In this document: in pieces, positions 21,685 to 34,356 of the stretch
Numbering within the stretch: position 1 is the first letter of the stretch
Layout of the letters: each line of letters begins with the position of its first letter
Assembly: GCA_037447605.1 (NCBI GenBank)
Contig: CM074808.1
Coordinates: 857,498 to 921,497, forward strand
Origin: Zygnema circumcarinatum
Taxonomy: Eukaryota; Streptophyta; Zygnematophyceae; Zygnematales; Zygnemataceae
DNA length: 64,000 bases
Reading direction: 5' to 3'
Notes under the pieces: model-generated
Told to the model about the DNA's origin: nothing
The model's input: only the letters and a program-made list of their open reading frames with translations
Databases searched by the model: none
Translations under genes and position numbers: made by a program

Positions 21685-24600
21685 ATGGCGGGCCTCTTGG
21701 AGAAGGCTTTCGCTCTGCGTTCCTGCAGTTCTCCCCTTGCAGCGGCTGATCCTTTTCTGAAGCAGTTGCACAGAGGCTCTTCACGCCATGGCCGCTTCAT
21801 CACCATACGCTGCGCTGCAAATTCTGTCGAAGTGGATGCACCCGCTACTGCTTCTGTCAGCGACACAGGCAGCAGTGCAGTCAGGTATACGCTTTGCAGG
21901 GCCCTTGCTAGTGATGAAGCTCTTACAGGCGAGGCCCGTACCTTGATGTTTCTCCTCGAACAGGTTGAGGCGTCTCTTTTTCGAAAGAAAGCTCAAACAC
22001 TGTTGTGCACTAGCCCTTGTTCTCACACGAGCCACATGCTCATGCAGCTTGTACACTGGTTGGTTGAATTCTGGCCTCCTTTGCCTGCTTGCAGACTTGA
22101 CGCAGCTGCAGTTTCCGAGAAAGCAGGCCAGAGACTGGCAGAGTCGCAAGTGCCTGGGAAGAGTCTTGGCATCCCTGAGGCCTCTGAATGGCGCGCTGCC
22201 TCTTTTCCAAAGTCAGCTGAGGAGTTCCTTAAAGCAGTTAGAAGCCCTGCCTTTCAGGAGGTGTTTAGTAGCCCTGTAGGGGCTGCCAGCGCCGCCTATG
22301 GCATTGTTCGGACTGGATATTTCGTGACTCAGGCCCTCTATACTGCACGAACAATCAACTTTCGGCCTGCAGCAGGAGTCCTCAAGGTAGAATTGGCTTT
22401 GCTTTTGCTTTTGTCCGTTTTGAATGACAGAAAAAGGTGAAAGAGAATGTATTGATAGGCATTAGTGTTATTGTGCTGTGTTTGAGGTCCTTTTTCCAGT
22501 AGTGGGCTATTGATGTCAAGTTGAGTGCATGGATGATCTTGCAAAATTGATGGCAAATTGTCGTCAACCCTCTGAGCATGACATGCAAAGATATGCTTTT
22601 CGTGTCTTCGAGTTGAGAGTATGAGCTTGAATTGTAATGGAATTCAGTTTAGGGAAGTGGACAGAGAGGGGAGCGGAAAAGACAGCCGTAAAAGAAGAGG
22701 ATGTTTGATGCAGGGAGGCGTGCCCGCAAACCCAGCGGATATTCTCAAGTTGGTGGAGCGCATGAGTCCAACACTGGGCAGCATTGCTGAGCTTTATCGC
22801 AGAGATGCGGAGAACATACGCAGAGGGTACTACAAACGGCCATTGGATATGGATCCTCGGCATCGGCAGTGGAATCCGCAATACATTCGAGAGGGACTAA
22901 ACATTTTTGTCAAGTTCTCTAATGATACATTGGCAAGGCGTAATCGTGAAGGTTAGTTCCGTGAGTGTTTAATTCGATAATTCTTTTGCTTCTCTCTGCT
23001 CGGGCAGGCGGAAAGAAATGTTCATAAATGAAACTCATTGTCTGGAATGGCAGGCCGGACTGAAACTCGGGAGCAATCGGAAGAAGCTCGACGGAACCCT
23101 GCACTCTACCCTGAATACTATCTTCAGGTTAAAGGAAACTCCATCCAATTTTGAACCCTGTTCTGACATTTTGCTTCACTTGTATGGCTCTGCTCTCATG
23201 CCGGGTTCCCTACTCACGTTTTGCAGTTGGTCTTCTCATCACTTGTCCACGCAGAATTTCCATTTTCAGGATGGTTGGCTGTCAGAATTCTCAGCAAAGG
23301 CGTACGACATTGCTACAGAGACCTTTTTCCTAGGATCGCAGGTATCTTGAGTCCACCCTCCCAGCATGCAATGGGGGGAACATAGCATTGGCCTCCTTTG
23401 CTTGTACCATGGAACGAGAAGATGCTCCTCCACTCTCCGTTCGCCTTGGAAGAGCAGAACGTGGAATTCTAGAGTTACGTTGTTGCCTAAACACCAGATT
23501 GGATTGCCACAAGTTTTTTTTATCTACATTAATCCTCTTTGAATGATCGATAGGCCCACTTTTCTCCGACTCCTTTTGGCGCTTCCGCAGGATGCCATGC
23601 AGCGAGGTGGACTGATCCCTCTGCACTTCTTCATGAAGGGGCGGAGTGAGAAATCAACGCGTCTGCTTGACCTGGCATGTGGAACAGGCCGCTATCTTAC
23701 GTTCATAAGGGATAATTACCCGCACATGCCTTTGGTTGGGGTAAGCACTGGGTTGGTTGGAATGTTGGAGAAGCGTCGGCTTGAATAAGGAGTTTCGGGA
23801 TTGAGTGGGTTAAGAAATCATTTCTGAATGTTGGTAGAGTTTGACAGGATGTGATGTTTTGGCTTGCATTGATAGTTCTGAATTTCTGACTTCTTGCAGG
23901 TGGACCTTTCCCCCTTCTATTTGGAAAATGCCCGTGAAAATATGGCTTATTTCACTGGTGAGGTTTGCACTTATAAACGCTAAGTCAACTAAATTCTGGA
24001 TAAGACAGCATCTTGCTGCACTTATTCCTACAATATAACTGATTCCCATAGGTTTCGTGGATCTCTGTTAACTTAATGTTTCTTGGCTCTTCTAGTGTTA
24101 CAGAGTGTAGCCTACTTAAAATGTAGCAATGGTTTGTCCTGCTCTTAATCAATCAGCGTCTCAAAGAGTGAGCTGAAATCTTGCGCTGCAGATTTTGACA
24201 AGCAAGTGAATGGCGATAGGAGAGTCGCGTGCACGGAATTCATTCAAGCGGCAGCTGAAAATGTGCCTTTGGAAAGCAGCTCTCTCGATGTGGTGGGTGT
24301 TTTCTTAAAAGGATTCGTAGCTAGCAACTTCTTCAAGGATTTTTTCCACAACTTGTACTACTTAAAAAAAAACATATGATGAATTAAGACATATCGTTCA
24401 TCGTGCGAGTTTATACCTTCTGCTTTTGTTTGTGCAAGGACCTCTGCTAATGTTAATGACAGGCCTCTGTTAATGTGAAGCATTGGCGTGCAATTTCCCC
24501 ATGTTCCTTTCATACATCGTACATATTAATTTGGAGTTGTAAAGCCTGAGCATCTAGTCTCCCCTGTTCCTGTGGTAGTCACCTCAGCATCACAACTGAC

Positions 24601-25490
24601 TCCTTTGCTTTGTCTGATGTGACCAGATATCTTGTGTATACCTCTTCCACGAGCTGCCTCCGGATGCAAGGACGAATGTTGTGAAGGAGATGCATCGGTT
24701 GCTTAAGCCGGGAGGAATTGTTATTTTCAATGACTCAATGCAGGTGTGTTTCCCTTTGCTACGCAGTCGCTCTTTTCAAAGCAAAATTGGCACTCCGGAA
24801 AAATTAACTCGAGTTGGACTGCTCAATTTGCCAATTTTTCAATGCAATTCATATATATTATGTGCTGCAGATTGCCAGACATCGCCCACATTACTTTGTG
24901 TTTGTCAGTCCTTTGATGATATGCTCCTTCAACTTAATCGTCTCTCTTTTTTCTATTACAGCTGAATTTAAACTCAGGCTTTGGGGTGTTGAAATCTATG
25001 TTCCTAGCGATAGCTGAACTCTTTCATATTCTCTAGTTGTCACGCATCTATTTGCCAGTTACCTTAATACTGCCAGATTCTTTTATGTTGCCAACTGGCA
25101 AAATAATCATGTCTAAGAGACACTGCAAGAAAACTAGTGTTAGCTTTTGTCGTAGACGCTCTTGTTCAGCTTTGCCAGTGCTTAACTTTCTGGCTATTTC
25201 CATGGCATGTTTGGTGGCTGCAGCGCATTGACCGACCTGAATATAACTTCTCACTCTTTCCCGAGAACTACCATGAGCCCTATTTCCTGAGCTATGTGGA
25301 CACAGACCTTCCCGCCCTCTTTGGCGCCGCGGGCTTCATCCTTGAGAGTTCTGCGATCGTTCACGTTTCCAAGGTACACCACCTGCACTCTGAGATTGCC
25401 TTCATGTAGCCCCTGTTATCCCTTTGCCTGGCACATGTGAATGACCTCATTATGGAGCATTTGCAGGTACTTTGCTTCCGGAAGGCCTGA
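21685..25490 (+). CDS. Plastid-targeted class I SAM-dependent methyltransferase
   Basis: Eleven exons, 21685-21884, 22095-22386, 22714-22951, 23054-23127, 23270-23341, 23591-23740, 23900-23957, 24192-24292, 24627-24743, 25224-25373 and 25467-25490, join in phase to 491 residues. The N-terminus MAGLLEKAFALRSCSSPL is Ser/Arg-rich and resembles a transit peptide. Motif I is LLDLACGTGRYL (residues about 317-328). Then come VDLSPFYLENA (acidic loop), ISCVYLFHELPPDART (motif II region), EMHRLLKPGGIVIFNDS (motif III) and YHEPYF with LFGAAGF near the end. This is the methyltransferase-11 class found in plant plastids. The substrate cannot be read from sequence. The final exon is only 24 bases (VLCFRKA and stop). 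The ATG at 21685 is preferred over an in-frame one at 21499 because of its GCAGCCATGG context and the presequence that follows. A donor after motif I (23957, phase 1) fits exactly with exon 24192. Confidence 0.88.
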
Positions 25491-26986
25491 ACTACAGTTT
25501 ATTTCTACGTTGGAGTTCAGCCAGCCTGCACTTAAGTACGGTTTCTTTAGAAAAGATGCTATAGTTGGCAGTGTTTAGTTACAAACGAGGGAGCTTGTTT
25601 GTCTGTCCTTTCTGACTGGCAGTTAGTTTCCGAGGCCACCTGTTCATAGTAGGCTTCTAGCGTTTATTGGTCCACCAGAAGCATGGTACTGCCTCATTAT
25701 TCCCAGATGAGGTGTGTGCTTTTCTGAGGGAGATTTAGGAAGGCGGGATGGGAGTATAGTGAAAGTCTATAGTTAAAATAGCTGGATAGTTTAAATGTCG
25801 ACCTAGAGTTTAAGGGGTTGCCGTTTATGTGGCCTGCCATTACCTTGACGGCTTCTTACCTCATAGTTAGATACAATACTATCTGAATGTAACTACTTTA
25901 CTACTTTACTATACTACTTTACCACACGGCACCACTAGTTACATATGTCCTTCTCACATCCAGCAAGAGAGGGGCGCGTTGCCGTTTAGAGGATTTCTGG
26001 TGCCTGTCCCGGCCTGTGCCTACCCGACTGTCCTTTTTGAGGTCCTCTTTTCCAGAGCATATCTGATTGTGTGGTTCTGGCTTCGTAATATTTGTCCATT
26101 CCCTCATCCGTGGGCCATTGTAAACTTCCCGTGCTTATCAGATGGTCGTTGTGGCGATCCTTGCCATTGATATCTGACAGTCATTGTGATTCGATTCTTC
26201 TTTGCAACTATTGAACGGTTCTCGTGATACGATGTTTCAACTGTCTTCCCGATGGTTCTTGTGAGGCGACCCTCTACCAGACTGGTTTGCGTCTCTTGCC
26301 AACAAGAGAAATTTGCATTGAACAAGTTAGTGTCGTCGCAACTATATCAATTGTCTGTGAGAATCTGTGAGAAAAATACTTTTCGGCACTACCTTTTTTT
26401 GTTCAAGTTTAATAGCATATACTGCATGTGGTTTAGTGAAGTTACTTATTTCTAAAGAAAAAATGAATTGGAGCGAGGATTTTCAACAGGGTCCCAACAT
26501 GTGGCAATTGAAGGCATTGCAAGCATGTCTAGCGTATGTCGGGCATACATCCTGGTGGGAAGTTGGGGAAGCAGAAGAGAATGCCTCGAGCACTGATTCA
26601 TCCCCAAGGCACCCAACCTTCTTTCACTGACTCCCTCCACGCTTTATTGAAGTCACCATACGATATAAACCAATCGACTCTCTACTTCAGCTCCCATTCA
26701 GAACTGCTGATCACCTGCTGCACGTTCACATACATTGAAACTCGCTTGCACAATTTCTCCATATGCTAACAACCTGCCTCCAAGAGCCCTTTGGTAAGCA
26801 CGGTAAAGTAAAAAAAAAAGTACTAAGCCTCGCAATTCTTGCTGAGAGCCTCCTTGGAACAGAATGACTTGGAGCACCACCCTGTCAGGAATTGTCTGCC
26901 TTGTAATTTACCGGGCGGGTTTTCATCGTCCACACAGGCTGTAAGCCCCGAAAGATTACGTTGATAAGCAGGAAAAGCGACCGAAA
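25491..26986. other. Convergent 3' flanks without visible gene
   Basis: This region lies between the stop codons of the plastid-type methyltransferase (+) and the RNA methyltransferase (-). It is AT-rich, with a short TACTACTTTAC repeat near 25895-25925 and a homopolymer A stretch at 26810-26818. Open frames are short and show no recognisable domain. Confidence 0.45.
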
Positions 26987-29501
26987 TTAGGTCTTTGCGT
27001 CCTGTAACTCCTTCCGTTCAAGCACAACAACGCATTCCACATGGGGCGTCTGCGGGAACATATCCACAGGCTGCACACTTTTCAAGCGGTACATGCCCTC
27101 CTGCCCTTCCTGCCATATATCACATGGCACAGCATGTCAGTCTTCCTCCTAGCAAATTCTTAGCCAATATTTGCAATCAGGATATGAGCCCAACCAACGA
27201 TTCACAGAAAACCATTCAGTCCCCAAAAAAATATGACGCCAATATCTTTGGACAATAACAATGACCGACACAGGATTTCAATTAGAATACAAACCTCTCC
27301 ATGGCAGAGTATGTCGATATCACGAACACAAGTGGCTGGGTTGCAAGACACATATACGATGCGAGAGGTTCCTGATCCGTTCAGAAACCGAAGAAGCTTC
27401 GGATGCATGCCCGGTCGATTAGGATCTGCATCATCCCAAACAAGAATCACGAATTTTCCGCGTTCATTTGGCTGTAACGAATGGGTGATTTCAGATTCAA
27501 GGGAATTCTCTTGCAACAACTAGTCCTACAAGCCTCGTGTTCAGCCAAACACTGACCTTAGGTTAGAAATCTCATTTGGAAACTCTAAACAAAAGAAAAG
27601 ATGCAATAGTGCCAAGATTTGGAAACGGCGGAGTGGGAGGGGGAGGGAGAGGGGGAGGGAGAGGGGGAGGGGAAGGTGGGTAGGGCGGGGGGTCTGTGTG
27701 AGCCCTGAGGTTTATGAGACAATGAATGTTCAAGAGAAGACTTCTATGTGGGTTCTCAGGAGACCCAAAGGCCTAACTATATCAATAAGTTCTACATGAA
27801 CCTTCCATTTACCTGTAATGACAACATCAGGACGAGGGAATTCCGTCGCAAAGTCGTTTTGCAGCTTGTTCAGGTCTCCTTGAAAGAAGGATGCGTTCTT
27901 TATTCCATTCCTCTCCGCATTTCGACGAGCATCAGCGACCGCTTCTGAGTTCAGTTCATAGCCGTAAACGTGGTCAACTCTGCTCAAAGGAGTCAGCAGA
28001 GAAGGGGAAGAGTCAGTGCGTTTTGCTGCTCAGCAGCATACCCTTAAATGGAGGAATAAAACAACAGTATGAGACCCAACAATGTTCAAATTTAGCATGG
28101 GATTTTTTGGACACTGTTGGCTATAAAAGCTCAGTGCATATACACAACAGCATACAAGGAGATAGGGTTCATGGTTACGAGTTTCAGGTCAATGTTTCGT
28201 ATATAGAACGTGGCTATCTAGGCATGCTTAACTTTGAAACCTACTGAACTCATGAGAATGAAAGTATTGTTTTACTTTGATGCCATCGATAAGCCAATAG
28301 TTCCCGTGCCGCAGAAGAGGTCCAAAAGAACTTCTGAACCATCACCCTTCAAAGAGCATGCCGCTTCCACAAGGGCGTACAGAACTTCAGCCTGCAGAGA
28401 AAAAGACAGAAAAATTATGGGCATATAACAAGTTGTGCAAATGATCAAGAGTGTGGATATTAAAGTAAGAACAAACAAAAAAGAAAATGGAGCGACGGGA
28501 AAGTTTTGTGAATGCTTGCGAGTCAAACCTGTCGAGTGTTCGTTTGGAAGAAGGAACTCGCGGAAATTTCAAAGTCCAAGCCTCGAAGCCTCTCTGTAAT
28601 GGAGCGCTGACCAACGAGAAGGTTTTCTTTCCCTCCCACCGCACTATCACCGAGAGAAGAGTTGATGTTGTTCACTACACTCACCTGTAAACCAAGCGAG
28701 TCTTTCTCGCTTGTCAGCTGTACTCGCAGTGAGATGAGTTTTGCAGTCAAACAAACTACCAGACACTACCACTGAAATAGGACAAGTGAAAGATGGAAAA
28801 GCTATCTACTATCTGCATACAGTCATGACAATCAGACCGACCATTAGTTGCTCTGCGAACTTTAGAAGGACGATATGACTACTTGACTGAATACTGGGAA
28901 GACTTGAGATACTTTGTTGCAAATAGATGAGCTCACCACTTGTGGATGGGCAGCAACGATCTCGTCAGCAAGAGACTTCAGAAGCTCGGGCTTATCCTCT
29001 TTAGTTGTGATATTGACACTGAGTTGAAGTGAGCCGGACTCTGCATCCCTGCACGGCGGGCCTTATCAGAACTCAAAACTGCATCGCTGACTAACTAACT
29101 CAGAACACCACCACTGACTAATCGTTTTCAAAATCACTTTATCTGCCTTCGTACTGCGTGCATGGCTTACTTCCCCTCGATTCAGAAACAAGGTTTGCAT
29201 TTCAAAGATTTATGGGACTAATTACCGGCGAAACGAAACACATTTTTCTAAAATCGATGAAACATGCAGGTTGAACAATCTCAGGTCTCGTTCAAATGAT
29301 CAAAACTTAAGAAACTATTTCAAAGCAGTATGCCAAACAATTGAATCTGTCAACTTTTGGACGATCTCTTCTAGCGACATCCTTTTTCTTACGCTGCAGT
29401 TTTCATGCTTTATACTCCTCTTTACTGCTATGCATTGTCCATGCAATGCGAATCCTTGTGCTGTAATATCCTATACAGATTTTTTTACAGCAGATGAGGA
29501 T

Positions 29502-29532
<31 letters not shown>

Positions 29533-32500
29533 CTCTCTCTCTAGCCAAGTGGCCAACCTTCCAGTCCGAATGGTGAGGTGCCGCAAAAACCCTTCCCGTG
29601 TCAGTGCATCATAAGGAGGAATTTCAGCTTGCCTTCGCTTGCAGTGCGCTTGCACAAGCGTTAAAATCTGCAAAAAAACAGCTAAAGTCCTTTGATTCTG
29701 CATTAGTATTAGTATGACTTGACAGTTCCAACAATGGCTACACAGGAAACGACAGTGGATAATCGTTTTGCATTATTACTTCTGTTGTACTTTGCCTATT
29801 CCAGAACAAACCAATGCTGCTCCCCATATTCTAGAGGAAAGTAGTCAATTCCGACATACCTGATCGGCTACGGGATGCTGCAACATGCATGATTCGATCG
29901 GCAAAATTTTGTCGAATCGCCGTGGAGCATGCAGTCCGAGAGCAAACTGGTGCGGATTTGGCTCAACTTTTCTTCGTCTCGGATCCGCAGAAGCAATTGT
30001 GGGAAAGGATGGTTCGATTGGATCGGACAAAGGCTCTGCCTCGTTCTGAGCATTAGGAGTTCGGCTCTCAGCGGATGGCAACCATATGCGACTGCCGAAT
30101 GAGAATTCCATCTGGGGTACAGCCCAGCATTTACGTACAGAGGAAGGAAGGACGAAGGAAAAAAAAAGGTCAAAAGTTAGAAGTGGTCATGTGTACAGAT
30201 ACAACTGGCATCTGCAATTCCAGTTTGCACACGGCTGCTATAGCCAAAAGGATTCTGATAAGCTTCAAAACGATGCTTTCTCAGCTACAGAAGTTATGAA
30301 GAGACAGGAAAAGTGAGGGAATTTCAGGATTTCAGAGTAAATCTTTTCCATCCCATACAACTCCCAGTGAAATAAGGCAAAGGGAGGTATACCTTGTTCC
30401 TATAGTAGTACGGCTCACTGCACGGCACAATCGGCCGCATGTAATCTCCACTCGGTTCATCGACTCCGGACAGTCCAAATCTCCCCATTCTCTGCATCAT
30501 TTCCGCAACCTGTTTCTCCTTTATTTCGAGCTGTGCTGAATAAGCCAAGTTCTGCAGCTTGCATCCTCCGCATGTATTGAAATGCTGGCAGGGGGGCTCC
30601 ACTGCATTGCTGTGAGGACTGAGAGTCCGAATCTTATAGGCCTGGAAACCTCCTTCAGCCAAGGGAAACCCTTGAAAAAGACATTTAGCCAGTTGTCCAA
30701 AACCCTCAGATTCTCAGGAAACCATATGAGGAGAAATTAGATGTGCTTGTTTTCTGATCAAATCGTCATTTTGGTCCTACATGATTTATCGGCATATGTA
30801 CTGTAGGCATGTACTGCGGCATGCAGGTGTTAAAGTCTGTCGACAAGATTCCTGTCCCTTGCTCGAACGGATAGTGTTGTGAAGCCAACGTGCTGCTGGT
30901 ACAATCGAGGATTCATTCCATGTCTCGATCAGACCAACATAAAGATAAACTAGACAACCCACACACGTACTTCATCAGTGCCAAACACTCCTGACTGCCA
31001 TAAACACTACCTTCTCATCATGTTGGTCATTTACATCTCTCGCTCCTGATGACCCCTCCAACGTACTGGTTTTTAGGGTTTTAGGGTTTAAAAACCCTCC
31101 AAAGAACCCCAAAAACAGATCTCCACAGATAGTTTGTGCCATACCTCAGCATAGCCTCGTTTCATTTTAAATATACGTCCTATGAGACGTTCGCCTGGAA
31201 GAGCTCTCTCACACATAATGACAAATCCTGTATCGACGATCCGACATACGCCCATGCCCTGTACTCAACACAGGACAGCCATCAAAAGTTCCCACATGTT
31301 ATTTCTTACCAACTGGCAGAAATTCGTGGACTTCCCTTGAGTTTCAAATCCCCCTTTGTGACTTAGATGTCGTCACATTACGAAAAACCCATCAAAACAG
31401 AAAGGGATGATATCCGAGACGCAAAAAAATGAAGGTGATACATTCATAAAGTATGGTTGCTGCACATGTAAGGCACATTAAGACTTAAGCATTTCGGCTT
31501 TCGAGACTCGCAGAGTACCCACATTATGCATGTACAACACAGAAAAAGGGTCTAAAAATCTGTCCTCACCAGGTCTCCAGATAATACAATTTCGAGCATA
31601 GCTTAATGGGTAGACTGAAAAAAACAAAAAAAAATTAACATCATGTGCAACTTAATAACGTAGTACTGGATGCTCTTGAAAGCCTGGTACCTTGTTCAGC
31701 CCCCAAATGCATTCTCATGCTACTTGCCAGCCATATCAACTTGAATTGAGGATCAGTCACTTGCACGCTTGTGACATGAGTTCCTCGATATTGGCCTTCT
31801 CGTTAGCCGAGAAACACGACAGTTGGACATGCCAAAAGTAGTTCATGCTTAGCTACGCCTTCGTTAGTGTGAACATCATCTACACTTACATAATGTTTTG
31901 CCTTAAACTCTCCTTCGTAAGACATTGTTTTGCACACACACTCTGCCATATTATTTTATCTCTCACCAATAGTTCGGAGAGCCTTGAATCGCAGCAATAC
32001 ATTCCTGTAGCTTAGGTTAACCCTTTCGCCAGTTTTATGCCGATTACCCAAATGTGGTCCACACTGGTATCTACGGACAACACTATCCTTGTCCTATCAT
32101 TGCACCGCAGCGCTCCTCATAAACTTTAAAATAACATGCAAAGTTGCTTTCATAACTTACAATTCAGTCCAAATTCCACTGTATCCTAGTCATATGCCCG
32201 CACCATTCCAGTCGCGCCGCTTCTGCATTTACGTTTGACCTCATCGACGTGCACGACCAGCAAGAAGCAGCATTTCACCTTGAAGGCAAGAGATTCACAG
32301 TACAGTTCCAGCTCTTGGCCCTTCTTCGGAAAGGCTTCCTTCCGTTTATCCTGTCCGCCATTTCCCTTTGTGCCATCCCTCGTCAGTTGCTCTGCGTCTG
32401 TATCTCTCCCCTCATCAATCGCAGTTGGAGAATCTCTGGAAGCTTCCAAGTCACCATCCATGGCTTCAAACGTCTCTGCAGTCAGGCGGGACTCCGAAGC

Positions 32501-32821
32501 CGTGCTCAGATTGGAAGAAGGAGCCGCCTTGAACTTCGTCATGGAATGCAGGGTCCAAGGTGATCCAAACAAGAGCCCTGTTTCTCTTCTTAAATCCAGA
32601 ATTCCTCCTGAATGCCTGGCCATGGCCACGTTGCAAGCAACGAACGTGCATGGCATGTGGAAATTTGAAGCGGGCGAGCATGAATATGGCGACTCGCGGA
32701 GGAGAAGCGGTGAACAGGAACCCGATAAACATCTGGCCGGCAAGATTCTAGTGCAGAAGCAGCTGCGCTTCGCCCGAGGGAGCGAGGAGAAAAAGGAAAG
32801 GCGCGCGCAGGAGGAAGCCAT
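26987..32821 (-). CDS. TrmA/RumA-family RNA (uracil-C5)-methyltransferase, probably organellar
   Basis: Eleven exons on the minus strand: 32279-32821, 31145-31258, 30393-30641, 29860-30111, 29558-29667, 28937-29048, 28529-28684, 28276-28391, 27813-27979, 27295-27425 and 26987-27109, giving 690 residues. A TRAM-like domain spans the exon 1/2 join (KKGQELELYCESLAFK, then GMGVCRIVDTGFV). The Fe-S cluster Cys triplet is CX5CX2C (C237, C243, C246), with the probable fourth ligand at C377. SAM motif I is DLFCGTGTIGL (about 536-546). FFQTNTRQAE and the catalytic YVSCNPATCVRD (C634) follow, and the C-terminus LKSVQPVDMFPQTPHVECV is the family signature. Such enzymes make 5-methyluridine in rRNA or tRNA. 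The first roughly 150 residues start MASSCARLSFFSSLPRAKRS, typical of an organelle presequence, so plastid or mitochondrial RNA is the likely substrate. The 28276 donor (GTAAAA) is weak but required by phase. Confidence 0.92.
27633..27682 (+). repeat. Homopurine GGGGGAGGGAGA tract in an intron
   Basis: A G/A-only run of (GAGGGGGAGGGA)n units lies in the intron between the exons at 27425 and 27813 of the RNA methyltransferase gene. On the transcribed strand it is a polypyrimidine block. It has the G-run spacing needed to form a G-quadruplex on the + strand. Confidence 0.8.
29502..29542 (+). repeat. (CT)n microsatellite in an intron
   Basis: About 20 CT dinucleotides, with one TTCTCG interruption, lie in the RNA methyltransferase intron at 29049-29557, just past the donor of the exon ending at 29558. 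A simple slippage repeat. Confidence 0.9.
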
Positions 32822-34074
32822 GGCTGGCAAGCTCAGAGGGAGAGCAAGGTGGCGCAGAACGGACTGGTCTGGACAACTTTAGTCGGCGTTCCATGTGCTC
32901 AATGTTGAAGTTGTTTTAGAGAACTGAACTTCATCAGCGTGACATGTAACATGATGCGATGCTCGACTTTATCCGTTAAACTGAAATGGTGGGATGCTAA
33001 TGCGCACATCCTACAAGGCCCGGTACGAAATTTCATATATTAGCCGTTGGATCTGTCACGTGGACAATCTTAGAAATCTGACCGTTGGATTGCAAGTGGC
33101 TTTCAGCCAATCACGCGTCGGCGCTCCGCAAAAAAGGACATTTTTAGACCGCCAAACTGGCATCCACTTGCCTCGTCCGTACCGTACGGCTCTGCTTATT
33201 CAGCTTGACCGTGCCACGTGCTCGCGCCCAGCTCATCCACCGGCTGGGCATGAGGCATGCCTGGCATGCATGGCATGGGCATGGCCCATAACCGCCCTGG
33301 GGACCCTTCTCCAATTGCAGGTCACCACAACGCAAACTTTCAGGTCACCTGTTAAGCAAAAGGCAAACATAGTACAACACGTGTATATCTGTCTGACGTG
33401 TCAGATCGGATTGGTCAGTAAGGTCAAGGCCCTTTGTTCCAAGTTCCGACTAGGGATGGATATTAGAACGCAGTATCGTGTATTTAAATTCCAATCAAAA
33501 ATTCTAAAAGTCAGGCCGTTTTATAAAACAACTTTTAGATAGGTCGTACAATGGTACGTCTGTACGGCTTCTCTCTGGCGGGCCAGCGCCAATTGCCGAC
33601 CGTATGACCGTACATTCAGTTCAATTTCAGAGGTCGTACGGCCGTTCTAAAATTGTTCTATAACTCTGAAACTTTTAGATATTCGGACGTTCAGATTCTG
33701 AAATCTAAAACTCTAAAAGTCCCTTGTACGGCCTTTTACCATGCCCCAGTTCCGACGCGCCGTTGCCGTCCGCGTTCCGTCCGTACGAGATTTTGGCCAA
33801 TCGCGATTTCGAGGCGAATCGCCGTCTGCGTCCGTACGGCGATCCGCGGCCCTCACTCATTACAGCAGCCAGCTGGACCATACGGACACCGTGGGGATAG
33901 ACCAACGCTGGCCGCGGGTGGCCTGCAAAAGTGGCGTTACAGGGCCGGGTTTGGTGCTAGAAACCGGGTGCAAATGTGGCAAAAGGTGTACAAATGGGGT
34001 GTTGTCTTGTACGGACGCATCCGCCGGGCAGGGCTGCTGACAAAGGGGTCCTTTGGGCTGTGCCGCCTCTGCAC

Positions 34075-34086
34075 TGCCACGTGGCA
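34075..34086. promoter_or_regulatory. TGCCACGTGGCA G-box/ABRE palindrome upstream of CHX
   Basis: A perfect 12-base palindrome around CACGTG, 271 bases upstream of the CHX ATG. This is the high-affinity form of the plant G-box bound by bZIP and bHLH factors. Similar cores lie upstream of NFXL1 (4019), the Ca2+-ATPase (18873) and the methyltransferase (21559). Function is inferred. Confidence 0.45.
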
Positions 34087-34110
34087 CCTGCACCTCGTTC
34101 TGCCCTCCTG

Positions 34111-34262
34111 GACGGAGACCCGGAGGCGGGAGAGCGGAGAGAAGGGAGAGGGAGGAGGAAGAGCGGAGAGAAGAGGGAGGAGAGAAGGGGAGGGAAGGGA
34201 GGGAAGGGGAGGGAAGGGGAGGGAGGAGGGAGGAGAGGAAGGGAGGAAAGGGGAGGACGACA
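34111..34262 (+). repeat. Homopurine GGGAGGGAAGGGGA tract
   Basis: About 150 bases of nearly pure G/A end about 95 bases before the CHX start codon. Apparent frames through it (Arg/Glu/Gly-rich) are compositional. Similar tracts precede NFXL1, the Ca2+-ATPase and the kinase gene. Confidence 0.85.
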
Positions 34263-34356
34263 GGGTTAAAGCAGGGGAGGTCGGCTTGGCAGGAGGAAGT
34301 TTCAAGGCGAGGTCAAGAGAGGAAGTCTCAGAAGGCAGGAGGGACCAGCCACTACA

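Larger units (their letters stand above)
32822..34356. other. Divergent upstream region of the RNA methyltransferase and CHX genes
   Basis: No coding exon. Two CCGTTGGAT boxes (about 33043, 33080) and CACGTG cores (33057-33062, 33215-33220) lie near the methyltransferase side. GTACGGC-rich, partly palindromic sequence with repeated CTAAAAGT occupies 33180-33900. The palindrome TGCCACGTGGCA (34075-34086) and a homopurine block precede the CHX start codon. Confidence 0.5.

Noticed and set aside
30111-30111. Separate gene starting MEFSFGSRIW on the minus strand
   Set aside because: The Met follows a perfect acceptor (TACCCCAG), and the upstream exon ends in RNK, so the conserved RNKMEFSFG of the RumA family crosses the junction. 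It is an internal exon.
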